DNA of 64,000 bases, taken from NCBI RefSeq assembly GCF_002140975.2, contig NZ_CP147247.1, positions 992,001 through 1,056,000 of the forward strand, given 5' to 3'. Both the position numbers and the translations under genes were made by a program. The notes below the pieces were generated by a model. That model saw only the letters and a list, made by a program, of their open reading frames with translations. It was not told where the DNA came from and did not search any database. This document shows, in pieces, positions 32,524 through 41,337 of the stretch. The DNA comes from Enterococcus sp. 9E7_DIV0242. GTDB taxonomy: Bacteria > Bacillota > Bacilli > Lactobacillales > Enterococcaceae. Every line of letters begins with the position of its first letter. Within the stretch, counting starts at the first letter, position 1.

Positions 32524-33089
32524 TATTTGTCGAAAATATTGTAGCATGTCAAAAATTGCATCGAAGAGAAAATCATCACACTTAAAATGCTTGATAATAC
32601 AAACGTGTTTGAAGAATAGTATGAATTTTCACTATTTTCACACAACCATTCATTCAACCCCAAAATGGCTGCATAAAAGCGATAATTTAAGTATAAAAAT
32701 TCTTTTTTTACTTAAATCATCGCTAAAATAATATTTATTCAATAAATTCTTTCTTCTTCAGGTTACGTTGTATAGAGAAAATAGTGATATATAAGGAATT
32801 CATACAGAAAAAAGGAAAGAGATCATGAGAAAACATGCAGACCATTCGATTATTTTTGAATATTCTGTCAATATCTTTTTTTATGAATTCTAATAATTTA
32901 ATGAGAAAAGAGGTTGGAAAGTCATTTCTCTCATGGAATGGGCGAACTGCATTCTATCATAAAAGCATCATTCGATTACATAGGTTGAGGTTTTCCTTAG
33001 TCATTCAGTCTTCGAAGCTTAGGTTATTGACTTTCTTTATCAATCCGAGTAATGCACTTTTCATAATTAATTGGAGCACTCTTTTAACT

Positions 33090-33147
33090 AAAAAAGCTAT
33101 TGAACAACACAGCCTTATTCAAGCGCTGTATCGTTCAATAGCTTATG
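33090..33147 (-). terminator. Terminator of the VOC-family gene
   Basis: AAGCTATTGAAC and GTTCAATAGCTT form a 12-bp stem with a T run on the minus strand, 20 bases past the stop. Confidence 0.8.
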
Positions 33148-33166
33148 TGTTCCATGTTATTTAGAA

Positions 33167-33589
33167 TCAGCCTTCTTTATAATAAGAAAACATCCAATTT
33201 GTTCCAAATTTATCTGTGACCATACCATATTTTTTAGTCCAGAACGTTGGTCCCAAAGGCATAGTAACTGTTCCTTCTTCTGCAAGTAATCCAAACTGAC
33301 GATCGATTTGGGCCTCATCATCCGTGCTGACTACTAGAGACACATTATTTCCTTTTACTAAAGGTTGTCCCATACCATCCGGCACATCGGAAAACATGAC
33401 GTATGTTCCTTCAATGATCATACTAGCGTTCAATATCAGGTCCTTCATTTCTTCAGAAACAGGATGCTCAGAGTCTTCCGGCATATCTCCAAATGTCATA
33501 ATATTCGTTGTAGAGGTTTCAAAAACTTTTTCATAAAACGTAATTGCTTCTGCTGCTTCATTTTTGAAATTCAAGTACACTTCCATCAT
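33167..33589 (-). CDS. VOC/glyoxalase-like protein, PhnB (DUF3-demethylubiquinone-9) type
   Basis: 140 residues of the vicinal-oxygen-chelate fold in the PhnB/YjdN subgroup: VYLNFKNEAAEAITFYEKVF, then NASMIIEGTYVMFSDVPDGM, and PLGPTFWTKKYGMVTDKFGTNWMF near the end. These small proteins bind unknown ligands, and many lack a full metal site. Transcribed alone and terminated by a strong hairpin. Function cannot be specified from sequence. Confidence 0.82.
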   Translation of the reverse strand: MMEVYLNFKNEAAEAITFYEKVFETSTTNIMTFGDMPEDSEHPVSEEMKDLILNASMIIEGTYVMFSDVPDGMGQPLVKGNNVSLVVSTDDEAQIDRQFGLLAEEGTVTMPLGPTFWTKKYGMVTDKFGTNWMFSYYKEG

Positions 33590-33666
33590 TGTTCCATCCT
33601 CTCTAATTGTTTTCTAGATTATCTCATGAAGAAAGGAACCATGCGAAGCATCTGCATCTTGATTCG

Positions 33667-34143
33667 TTAAAAATCTGATTGACCAATCAGGACCTCGGCA
33701 AATTTTTCTAGATATTCCTGATCGATCGCGTCATAGCTCGATGTTACCCCGCTGTCAATATCCAGCACACCAAGAAGGACTCCGTCTTTGACCATTGGCA
33801 CAACAATTTCAGACATCGCTGCGGAATCACAGGAAATATAATTCTCATGGGTTTTGACATTATCAACAATCAGTGTTTCTTGCTTTTCTGCTGATTCTCC
33901 ACAAACCCCTTTTCCCATACTGATTCTAGTACAGGAAACCTTCCCTTGAAACGGGCCTAATACAAGCTCATCTCCATTATATAAATAATAGCCTGCAAAA
34001 ACCGTTTCCGGTAACGCATCCGCTAATAAAGCAGATGAATTGGCTAGATTTGCTATTTTGTCGTGCTCAATCTCTGTTAGCCCTTGTAGCTGCATGATCA
34101 TCAGCTCATAGGTATCTCGTTTATGCTTCTCACTTCTCCACAT
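33667..34143 (-). CDS. msrC: Free methionine-(R)-sulfoxide reductase (GAF domain)
   Basis: 158-residue GAF-fold enzyme that reduces free Met-R-sulfoxide with thioredoxin. The three family cysteines are present at 71, 81 and 105 (VSCTRISMGKGVCGES, YISCDSAAM), with the same 10- and 24-residue spacing as in characterised members. The core motifs VVPMVKDGVLLGVLDIDS and the C-terminal helix are complete. It belongs to protection from oxidative damage. Single gene, no obvious regulator nearby. Confidence 0.9.
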   Translation of the reverse strand: MWRSEKHKRDTYELMIMQLQGLTEIEHDKIANLANSSALLADALPETVFAGYYLYNGDELVLGPFQGKVSCTRISMGKGVCGESAEKQETLIVDNVKTHENYISCDSAAMSEIVVPMVKDGVLLGVLDIDSGVTSSYDAIDQEYLEKFAEVLIGQSDF

Positions 34144-34261
34144 TTTACCCTATCCCTTCATTCTTTTTACATTTTTTCTATAATAGCTTATTTTCTATAA
34201 AAATAAAAGGCGTACAGAAAATGAATACCTCATTTCCATACACCTAAACAATCCCAACATA

Positions 34262-34699
34262 TCAATGATCCCCTAATTTCAACTGATCATTATAACTAAT
34301 TCTATCAACTAATTCTCTTTCCTTAAGGGCTTGGATCAATCCCTCTTTCTGCTTTTTCGGCATGATAAAAATCCGCGAACCAGAAGTAAATTCCTCCGAA
34401 ACAATCTCAATACTTTTTGTTCCAACAGTTACTGTCTGTATCTTCTCAAAACGAAGTTCCTTTTTTCGAAAGGGTAGTGAGTAGTGAATCATCAGCCCTT
34501 TGTCCGTCAATTTGAAATAACGATTGAGCCCCAATAAAGCAAAAATGAAAAAAACAGCCAGTACAATATTACTCACCAAATAAGGTCTTGTATACTCTAA
34601 TGTCAAAATCAAACTCATGAATAATATGGCGAATGTGCAGGACCATGAAATAATGGCCGTTGATAATTCCGGCTGCCAATGATATTTTTTTTGTTTCAT
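34262..34699 (-). CDS. ebsA: EbsA-family membrane protein
   Basis: 145 residues with two membrane helices (IISWSCTFAILFMSLILTLEY and VSNIVLAVFFIFALLG) and a PH-like C-terminal part (YFKLTDKGLMIHYSLPFRKKELRFEKI). It matches EbsA, named from the enterococcal binding-substance locus; its role is unclear. The ATG at 34699 has AGGGG upstream. As in other enterococci it is divergent from an RNase HI-like gene with ebsC next to it, which supports the assignment and the genus. Confidence 0.8.
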   Translation of the reverse strand: MKQKKYHWQPELSTAIISWSCTFAILFMSLILTLEYTRPYLVSNIVLAVFFIFALLGLNRYFKLTDKGLMIHYSLPFRKKELRFEKIQTVTVGTKSIEIVSEEFTSGSRIFIMPKKQKEGLIQALKERELVDRISYNDQLKLGDH

Positions 34700-34781
34700 A
34701 TAGCGACCCCTTACCTGAAAATTCATATGATATAATAGTAGCACACTTGTGCGACAAACAGAAAAATTAAAGGAGAAAATT

Positions 34782-35207
34782 ATGTTACGAGTTTATGTCG
34801 ACGCTGCAACAAAAGGAAATCCCGGTCCGAGCGGTGGGGGAATCGTTGTCACTGGAATGATTGAAGACACCGCCATACATGAACAGCTTCATTTTCCATT
34901 GGGAAATTGTTCAAATCATGAAGCGGAATTTAAAATTCTCCTGACTGCTTTAGACTGGTTGATCGAACATAGTTATACAGAAACGACCATCCTTATCCAT
35001 TCGGATAGTAAAGTCACTGTCCAGACAATTGATAAAAACTATACTGGAAATCCAACCTTCCAACCCTATCTAAGTAGATTCCAAGAATTGGAAAAAGAGT
35101 TTTCTATGCTTCTTGTTCAATGGATTCCAGAAAGTAAGAACAAAGGCGCTGATAATTTGGCGCGACAAGCCTTAAGAAAATTTTTGAAAGATCGCGAAAA
35201 AACGTAG
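34782..35207 (+). CDS. RNase HI-family protein
   Basis: 141 residues with the RNase H fold. Catalytic acids are visible: Asp in VYVDAATKGNPGPSGGG, Glu in NHEAEFKILLTALDW, Asp in IHSDSKVTVQT and a last Asp in KGADNLARQAL. It would cut RNA in RNA-DNA hybrids; the basic handle of E. coli RNase HI is absent, as in the short Gram-positive forms. The ATG at 34782 has AAAGGAGA upstream. Located between ebsA and ebsC. Confidence 0.9.
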   Translation: MLRVYVDAATKGNPGPSGGGIVVTGMIEDTAIHEQLHFPLGNCSNHEAEFKILLTALDWLIEHSYTETTILIHSDSKVTVQTIDKNYTGNPTFQPYLSRFQELEKEFSMLLVQWIPESKNKGADNLARQALRKFLKDREKT

Positions 35208-35238
35208 GCACCTACCCAGTTACCTCAAGATATATCTG

Positions 35239-35733
35239 TTATTCTCCTTCTGAAGTAATATCGGCAACTGTTCCTTTTGTCAGCTGAACGATTGCCAAGG
35301 GCTCCAACTCCATTTGTAGCCCTCTCTGTCCTGCCGAAACAATAATTTTTTCATAGTTGTCAGACTCACTGGCAAGATACGTAGGGAACAGCTTTTTCAT
35401 GCCAATCGGCGAACAACCTCCTCGAATATAGCCTGTCGTAGCCTCCAACTCTCTTAAATGGAGCATTTCAACCTTTTTATTTCCACTCGCTTTTGCTAAT
35501 TTCTTCAGATCAAGCTCCTTTGTCCCTGGAATAACCGCCACAATCGGTCCCGTCTTGTTCCCTACGGCAACCAACGTCTTGAATATCTTGTTTTCGTCTA
35601 CACCTAATAATTGAGAAACACTATCTGTTCCAAGGTGTTCCTCTGTCCAAGGAAATTCATATTCTTGATACGTCACTTTCCTTTGCTCCACAATTCTCAT
35701 TGCGTTTGTTTTATGTTTTTTCTTTTTGACCAT
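35239..35733 (-). CDS. ebsC: YbaK/EbsC-type Cys-tRNA(Pro)/aminoacyl-tRNA deacylase
   Basis: 164-residue INS/YbaK-fold protein that hydrolyses mischarged tRNA, in the YbaK class mainly Cys-tRNA(Pro). Motifs are KIFKTLVAVGN, the catalytic Lys region (KELDLKKLAKASGNKKVEM) and the loop RGGCSPIGMKKLFPTY. The ATG at 35733 has GAGGTG upstream and gives the usual length. It stands convergent to the RNase H gene and completes the ebs-locus arrangement. Confidence 0.9.
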   Translation of the reverse strand: MVKKKKHKTNAMRIVEQRKVTYQEYEFPWTEEHLGTDSVSQLLGVDENKIFKTLVAVGNKTGPIVAVIPGTKELDLKKLAKASGNKKVEMLHLRELEATTGYIRGGCSPIGMKKLFPTYLASESDNYEKIIVSAGQRGLQMELEPLAIVQLTKGTVADITSEGE

Positions 35734-35855
35734 GTTCTCACCTCTCAACTAAAGCCCTATTCCTATAGAAATCGCAAAGTGAAGCGATTAGACAGCAAGT
35801 TGTTTAAACAGCATTTGTCCTACATCACGTCGTAGATTTGATAACCCCAAGCGGC

Positions 35856-37028
35856 TCATTTTTCTATTTCCAAAAATAATACTTTGAGATAATTCCCTTC
35901 CGAAAACTGTGCGTTTACTTTGAAATCAGCAGGAAGTTGATAAATTTTTTCTATTTTATAAGAGACATTTTTAGCAATCAACGCTTCTGTCACGATCTTT
36001 TTAAATTTTGCCAAAGAAAGATTTGCTGCATTGGTCGACGCAATAATTGAGCCTTTAGCAGATAAAATATCGACAGACTGTTCAATCAGCTCCCCATAGT
36101 TTTTCGCCACAGTGAATACTTTCTTCTTGTTTCTTGCAAAGCTTGGTGGGTCAAGAACGATACAGTCATAGGACAGCTCTTTTCGTTTAGCATATTTGAA
36201 AAACTCAAATGTGTCCATCACAACGATTTTTTGCTGATCAGTTGACAACTGATTCACTTTAAATTGTTCTGTTGTTTTCGCAAAGCTACGTTTCGCCAAA
36301 TCAACACTAGTTGTTTCATAAGAGCCGCCCATTGCCGCAGCAACCGAAAAGGCTCCTGTGTAACTGAACATATTCAATAGGCTTTTGCCACAGGCGTACC
36401 CATTGATTAACTCATTTCTAACTTCTTTTTGATCAAGAAAGATCCCTGTCATCAACCCTTCATTTAAATAGGTTGCATAAGACACGCCGTTTTCAGTAAC
36501 TAAGAGTGGCCCCTGTGCTTTTCCTCCATACAGGTGCTGAGATTCAGGAAGTCTATTTGCTGAAAAGCGAATTTTTTCATACGCTCCAGCGATTTCTCCA
36601 TAAACCTGTTTGAAACTATTCACAATTAGCTCACGATGCTTATAAATGGTCTCGTTATACCATGAAAAAACAGCAAAATCGTTGTATCGATCAATTGTCA
36701 AACCACCACAACCATCCCCTTCACCATTAAAAAGCCGATACGCCGAAGTCGTTGTATCTTTGTCATAGGAATGACGTTCTTCCTTGGATTCTCGAAATAA
36801 CCGTTCAAAAAAAATGGCCGTTATTTCCTCCTTCCAGCTTAATAACCAACCGATCCCCTTGTTTTGTTTTGCTAAATAGCCATAAGCAATAAATCGCCCT
36901 GAAGTATCTGCAAATTCTACCCAATCACTAGGAAATTCTGTTGGAACTTTCTGTATATCTTCTTCCTGTATCAGTGGATAACCACTGTGAAATCTTGCCG
37001 CTGCTTGCTTCGTCACTTGAATTTTCAC
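35856..37028 (-). CDS. rlmI: 23S rRNA m5C methyltransferase, RlmI family
   Basis: 390 residues: an N-terminal PUA domain (RFHSGYPLIQEEDI, GRFIAYGYLAKQNKGIGW), an EEHEE linker domain and a Rossmann methyltransferase. SAM-binding and catalytic parts include LNMFSYTGAFSVAAAMGG, SVDLAKRSFAKTTEQF and VLDPPSFARNKK. It is expected to methylate a cytosine in 23S rRNA (C1962 in E. coli); the exact base here is inferred. The start is GTG with GGGAGAAG upstream. Single gene. Confidence 0.85.
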   Translation of the reverse strand: MKIQVTKQAAARFHSGYPLIQEEDIQKVPTEFPSDWVEFADTSGRFIAYGYLAKQNKGIGWLLSWKEEITAIFFERLFRESKEERHSYDKDTTTSAYRLFNGEGDGCGGLTIDRYNDFAVFSWYNETIYKHRELIVNSFKQVYGEIAGAYEKIRFSANRLPESQHLYGGKAQGPLLVTENGVSYATYLNEGLMTGIFLDQKEVRNELINGYACGKSLLNMFSYTGAFSVAAAMGGSYETTSVDLAKRSFAKTTEQFKVNQLSTDQQKIVVMDTFEFFKYAKRKELSYDCIVLDPPSFARNKKKVFTVAKNYGELIEQSVDILSAKGSIIASTNAANLSLAKFKKIVTEALIAKNVSYKIEKIYQLPADFKVNAQFSEGNYLKVLFLEIEK

Positions 37029-37493
37029 GTATTCTTCTCCCGCTTCTCTCTAATCTTGTTCTAGTAAATAGATCGCAGTATGAAGTATATCAAAAAATTC
37101 TTACAGTGACAAAAGAACCTTGTTTTATTGATTTGTTAAGCTCGAGCTTATGAAACATCTGCTGGCAGCTTCACTCTATTTCCCTTATGCACATAAATCA
37201 CTATTATTCTCAGCCGTAAGTCTATTTGAACCATTGTTTTCTACTACTCAAAATACTAAATATTTTCCTGTTTTTTTGAAAATCTATGTATATTTATCCT
37301 AATTCTACATAGCGTAGTCTATTCTTTTTCAAAGATTCTTAAGGATTCTCAAAATTCCTAACAAAACGCATGAATAACTCCAGTGGATAATTGACAGCAC
37401 CTGACTGACAAGGTAAAATTACATGTATGCAATTTACTATTTTCATGAAAACATGTTCTGTTTTTTCGAACGTAGTGTTGGAAAGGAATTATT
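37029..37493. other. Divergent intergenic region between rlmI-like gene and ltaS
   Basis: No gene seen. It contains the palindrome AAGCTCGAGCTT at about 37137 and, near its right end, the ltaS promoter. The rest is AT-rich spacer. Confidence 0.5.
37391..37419 (+). promoter_or_regulatory. Promoter of ltaS
   Basis: TTGACA (37391-37396) and TAAAAT (37414-37419) with a 17-base spacer, about 75 bases before the ltaS start codon. Confidence 0.7.
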
Positions 37494-39608
37494 ATGTTAA
37501 AAAAAATTAAAATACCGAACTTTTTAAACACCAGATTGGGTTTATTTTCTACTGTAGGAGTGCTGCTTTGGCTGAAGAACCTTTTAGCCTATATGACAGA
37601 TTTTCACTTAAGACTTGAAAATATCAATGAGTACATCATACTTCTGATTAATCCGATTGCGACCACTTTCTTTTTACTGGCGATTGCTCTTTATGTCCGT
37701 AAAACAAAACGTGCCTATGTCACAATGATGATTATCTATATTCTTATGACATTGCTCTTGTTTTCGAATATTGTTTACTATCGTGAATTTACAGATTTCA
37801 TTACAGTAAATACGATGCTTGGCGCCAGCAAGGTTGCCAGTGGTCTCGGTGAAAGTGCTTTGCGCTTATTCAGACCGTATGATTTCATTTACTGGATCGA
37901 TGTTCTTATTGTTGGTGGTCTGTTGATTTCTAAAAAAATCAAAATGGATGACAAGCCGATTCGCGCAAGAGTTGCTGTATCGATCAGCTTAGTTTCAGCT
38001 TTATTCTTTCTCTTCAACTTGTTTCTTGCTGAAACAGAACGTCCTCAATTGCTTGGAAGAGAATTTTCTCGTGATTACATTGTAAAATTTCTTGGTCTAA
38101 ATGCTTTTACCGTTTACGATGGAGTAAAAACATATCAAACGAACCAAGTCAGAGCCGAGGCTAGTGACAGCGATATGCTAGCTGTTGAGGACTATGTGAA
38201 GGAACATTATGCAGCACCGAATGATGAAACGTTTGGTATTGCAAAAGGAAAAAATGTCATTTATATCCATTTAGAAAGCTTACAACAATTTGTGATTGAT
38301 TATAAATTGAAGGATGAAAATGGTGTTGAGCACGAAGTGACGCCATTCTTAAACAGTTTGTTCCACAACAATAGTACTTTCAGTTTTGAAAACTTTTTCC
38401 ATCAAGTAGGACAGGGAAAAACAAGTGATGCAGAAACCTTGTTCGAAAATTCATTGTTTGGCCTAAGTCAAGGCTCTCTGTTTACTCAAATTGGCGGAAA
38501 AAATACCTTTGAAGCAGCACCAACAATTCTTGATCAAACACAAGGATATACAAGCGCTGTTTTCCACGGAAATGCCGGTAACTTCTGGAATAGAAATGAA
38601 ACATATAAAAATCTTGGCTATGATTATTTCTTTGATGCTAGCTACTATGATGTGAATGATGACAACTCATTCCAATATGGACTGCATGACAAACCTTTCT
38701 TTGAACAATCTGTTCAATATTTGGAGCGTCTGCAGCAGCCGTTCTATTCAAAATTCTTAGCTGTATCAAACCATTACCCTTACTCGCAGTTTACTAATGA
38801 AGAAGGTGGATTTCCAATTGCCAACACTTCTGACGAAACAATCAACGGTTACTTTGCTACAGCAAACTACCTTGATAAATCTGTTGAAGAATTTTTCAAC
38901 TATTTAAAAGCTTCCGGGCTATATGAAAATTCTGTGATTGTTCTTTATGGCGATCACTATGGGATTTCTTCTTCAAGAACACAAAATCTTGCAGAGCTTC
39001 TTGGAAAATCAAAAGCAAGCTGGAATGATTTTGATAACGCCCAACTACAGCGAGTTCCTTATATGATTCATGTTCCAGGTCAGGAAAATGGTGGGATTAA
39101 CTCTACGTATGGTGGTCAAGTTGACGCCTTACCTACCCTACTTCACCTATTGGGCGTAGATTCAGAAAATTATATCTTGCTTGGTCAAGATTTATTCTCT
39201 AAAGAAAATGATCAACTAGTAGCATTCCGAAATGGTAACTATGTTTCTAAGAAATATACAATGCTTGGTTCTAATATCTATGAAACAGCGACCGGTCGTC
39301 TGATCGATTCTCCTTCTGAAGAAATACAGCAAGAAGCAGAGACATTAAAAGACGCTGTTGCTACTCAGTTAAGTATGTCAGATGAAATCAACACAGGCGA
39401 CTTGCTTCGTTTCTACACAGGTAGCGGTCTTAAAGCTGTAGATCCATCGATTTACAATTATAAAAATCAGCTGCAACAGTTGATTGATATTGAAAAAGAA
39501 AAAGGCGCTGATTCTACAAGTGTTTATAACAAAAACAACAACCAAACAACTGTAGGAGATTATCAAACAAATACCTATCAAGGCTACGAAAACACTAGCG
39601 GTCAATAA
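37494..39608 (+). CDS. ltaS: Lipoteichoic acid synthase
   Basis: 704-residue membrane enzyme that polymerises glycerol phosphate from phosphatidylglycerol onto the glycolipid anchor. Five N-terminal membrane helices (to about residue 180) are followed by an extracellular sulfatase-type domain. Metal Glu is in IYIHLESLQQF (about 261) and the catalytic threonine in QVGQGKTSDAE (Thr310); STYGGQVDALPTLLHLLG and YGDHYG carry further metal ligands. A disordered Asn/Gln/Thr-rich tail ends it. GGAAAGG precedes the ATG. It has its own promoter and a strong terminator. Enterococci often hold two ltaS genes; which paralogue this is cannot be told here. Confidence 0.95.
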   Translation: MLKKIKIPNFLNTRLGLFSTVGVLLWLKNLLAYMTDFHLRLENINEYIILLINPIATTFFLLAIALYVRKTKRAYVTMMIIYILMTLLLFSNIVYYREFTDFITVNTMLGASKVASGLGESALRLFRPYDFIYWIDVLIVGGLLISKKIKMDDKPIRARVAVSISLVSALFFLFNLFLAETERPQLLGREFSRDYIVKFLGLNAFTVYDGVKTYQTNQVRAEASDSDMLAVEDYVKEHYAAPNDETFGIAKGKNVIYIHLESLQQFVIDYKLKDENGVEHEVTPFLNSLFHNNSTFSFENFFHQVGQGKTSDAETLFENSLFGLSQGSLFTQIGGKNTFEAAPTILDQTQGYTSAVFHGNAGNFWNRNETYKNLGYDYFFDASYYDVNDDNSFQYGLHDKPFFEQSVQYLERLQQPFYSKFLAVSNHYPYSQFTNEEGGFPIANTSDETINGYFATANYLDKSVEEFFNYLKASGLYENSVIVLYGDHYGISSSRTQNLAELLGKSKASWNDFDNAQLQRVPYMIHVPGQENGGINSTYGGQVDALPTLLHLLGVDSENYILLGQDLFSKENDQLVAFRNGNYVSKKYTMLGSNIYETATGRLIDSPSEEIQQEAETLKDAVATQLSMSDEINTGDLLRFYTGSGLKAVDPSIYNYKNQLQQLIDIEKEKGADSTSVYNKNNNQTTVGDYQTNTYQGYENTSGQ

Positions 39609-39616
39609 TAATTTGA

Positions 39617-39655
39617 AAGAAGCTTGGAGCAAATGATTACTCCAAGCTTCTTTTT
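39617..39655 (+). terminator. ltaS terminator
   Basis: AAGAAGCTTGGAG pairs with CTCCAAGCTTCTT, followed by TTTT, 9 bases past the stop. Confidence 0.92.
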
Positions 39656-39819
39656 TGGCCTTAAGGAAACAAGAATCATCTTTTACCAATTCTACCTCAG
39701 TCAAATGTGCACAAAATTTTTCAACTTTATCGAAACTCTCACGCTTTTTTGTCAGTTCTTCATAATTAATTCATATTCTTTTTTTATAATTTTACTACAG
39801 GTAATCAAAGAGGTGAGAA

Positions 39820-40524
39820 ATGTTGAAAAGCCTTCACTATGCTTTTGCTGATTTATATTACTACAAAAAGTCGACTCTTATTACAACAATCATGTTCTCC
39901 ATTTTTTTACTAACATTGAACGTGATACGTAATCTGATCGATCTTAACAAATTCTGGATCAGCCAACTGGCAGAGTACGGTTCAGAAGAGAAGATGCTCC
40001 AATCCTATCAGAATTGGAACTCCATCTACTCAACCTTTTACATAGGCAGCATCATTCTTTTTGCTGCAGTTATCAGCATTGTTTTCTATTTTGGAATCAA
40101 TGAACGAAAATCTCTAGTTCAAAAATGTCGACTTCTCGGCTTTTCAAAAATGTATATCTTGAAACAGGTATTAGTGGAAGTATTGATTATTACACTAGTT
40201 GCAACACTAATTGTCAGTTCATTTTTACTGATTTTTCAAAACGTGTACGAATCTGTATTGATTCATGTCCATTCTTTAGCTGAGGCTGAATCTCCATTAA
40301 TAACTGGATCGCTTATTGTTACTGAAAATATCCCTGCATCAACTATTGGTGCCGATTATCAAACTGCTGGATTGTTTTCGTTTGATTTACAGCGTTTTTC
40401 TTTGATTGATATCTTTGCTAAGTTTAATAGAAACATTGCTGTTCTTATCGGAATCACACTGTTTACGGCTGCACTTTTCACGATTTGTGTCGTTCGTAAA
40501 TCAAAAGTTACTTTTAGGAAGTGA
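39820..40524 (+). CDS. FtsX-like ABC transporter permease, small
   Basis: 234 residues with four membrane helices in the FtsX/MacB-like arrangement: one near the N-terminus (TTIMFSIFLLTLNVI), two in the middle (IILFAAVISIVFYFGI, IITLVATLIVSSFLLIF) and one at the end (VLIGITLFTAALFTICVV), with an extracellular loop of about 80 residues before the last. NERKSLVQKCRLLGFSKMYI is the coupling region typical of FtsX domains. GAGGTGAG precedes the ATG. It is followed four bases on by a degenerate ABC ATPase-like gene, so the pair looks like a small transporter or mechanotransmission complex. No substrate can be named. Confidence 0.72.
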   Translation: MLKSLHYAFADLYYYKKSTLITTIMFSIFLLTLNVIRNLIDLNKFWISQLAEYGSEEKMLQSYQNWNSIYSTFYIGSIILFAAVISIVFYFGINERKSLVQKCRLLGFSKMYILKQVLVEVLIITLVATLIVSSFLLIFQNVYESVLIHVHSLAEAESPLITGSLIVTENIPASTIGADYQTAGLFSFDLQRFSLIDIFAKFNRNIAVLIGITLFTAALFTICVVRKSKVTFRK

Positions 40525-40528
40525 TGAC

Positions 40529-41074
40529 TTGAATACTATTGGAAATTTTCAAACTGTTCTCCATCAAATCAATGCGTTGGACGAACATAAAGTTTTTGCA
40601 GTTCTCAAAGAAAAGGATCAGATACTTGAGGAGCTACCAGATTTTGTTGAAAATATCCTTCAGCAAAGTCATATGAAAGACATAGGCTTTCTACTGGATG
40701 ATGCCGCGTTTTTCCCATCCTATTCAACCGTAGATAATCTTTTCATCTGCAGCTCTATCAAAGAAAGAGAACGAAAAATGATCCTCAAAGAATGGGCTGC
40801 ATTTTTAAATATACCTATGTTTACTTTTTCAGATTCCTTTGACACGCTATCAACGTTTCAACAGGTCAAGCTCCAACTGATGCAGCTTGTTTTAGCTAAT
40901 AAAAAGAAAATTATTTTAGCGAATGATTTCTCCAAGCTCAGTGTTTATGAGAAACAACAGCTATTTCCTTTGTTGAACGAGCTGGCTACAAAATACTCCA
41001 TTTCTTTATGGCTGATCACTGATGATCAAAAAATCGCTGATAGCCCTTATTTTGATAAAGTAACCTTTTCTTAA
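40529..41074 (+). CDS. Degenerate ABC ATPase-like partner of the FtsX-like permease
   Basis: 182 residues from a TTG start with AGGAAGTG upstream, four bases after the permease stop. The second half reads like an ABC nucleotide-binding domain: LSTFQQVKLQLMQLVLANKK lines up with the LSGGQQQRVALARAL signature helix and IILANDFSKL with the Walker B strand and following D-loop. The first half lacks any Walker A (GxxGxGKS/T), and the Walker B catalytic Glu is replaced. It therefore probably does not hydrolyse ATP by itself. An upstream longer frame overlapping the permease has no site. This could be a decayed gene or a structural pseudo-ATPase. Confidence 0.62.
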   Translation: MNTIGNFQTVLHQINALDEHKVFAVLKEKDQILEELPDFVENILQQSHMKDIGFLLDDAAFFPSYSTVDNLFICSSIKERERKMILKEWAAFLNIPMFTFSDSFDTLSTFQQVKLQLMQLVLANKKKIILANDFSKLSVYEKQQLFPLLNELATKYSISLWLITDDQKIADSPYFDKVTFS

Positions 41075-41092
41075 AGAGTAAACATACTAAGA

Positions 41093-41136
41093 TTAGTGGG
41101 TAAGATATTCGACGGAATAGCTTACCCACTATTTTC
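41093..41136 (+). terminator. Terminator after the permease/ATPase-like pair
   Basis: TAGTGGGTAAG pairs with CTTACCCACTA, followed by TTTTC, 19 bases past the stop. Confidence 0.85.
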
Positions 41137-41157
41137 TATTTATAGCGTATAGTGGGA

Positions 41158-41304
41158 GTGAAAGGAAGCTCGGACATGACCTCGTGGACTTCGAGTCCGA
41201 AGTGCAAAATGAGCTCCTTCACTGACATTTTAGAATCTGGTTTAAGTATGTTGGGACTCCGAGTCCGTGTAAAGGAAAGTAGAATTGAAATGGTTCAGTG
41301 AAGG
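41158..41304 (+). ncRNA. Candidate bridge RNA of the IS110 element
   Basis: Two consecutive long stem-loops fill the stretch before the transposase. GTGAAAGGAAGCTC (41158-41171) pairs with GAGCTCCTTCAC (41211-41222), and CCTTCACTGA (41216-41225) pairs perfectly with TCAGTGAAGG (41295-41304). Each contains a GGACTTCGAGTCC-type palindrome (41186-41198 and 41254-41266). Two internal-loop stem-loops between the left end and the recombinase gene is the layout of IS110-group bridge RNAs, which pair with target and donor DNA. Loop-to-target complementarity was not established. Confidence 0.6.
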
Positions 41305-41337
41305 TCTTTCTATAAAAAGAGAAGGAGAGAAAAAACT

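Larger units (their letters stand above)
32484..33166. other. Long intergenic region upstream of arcD-like gene
   Basis: Holds the arcD-like promoter region and cre site at the left and the VOC-gene terminator at the right. On the plus strand TTGTAT-N16-TATAAG (32768-32795) is a fair promoter, leading to a 22-codon frame at about 32825 after GGAAAGAG. I do not call it a gene. A 109-codon frame over 32835-33164 has no site and contains the terminator, so I reject it. Confidence 0.4.

Noticed and set aside
32835..33164. 109-codon plus-strand frame
   Set aside because: Contains the terminator of the convergent VOC gene and lacks a start signal.
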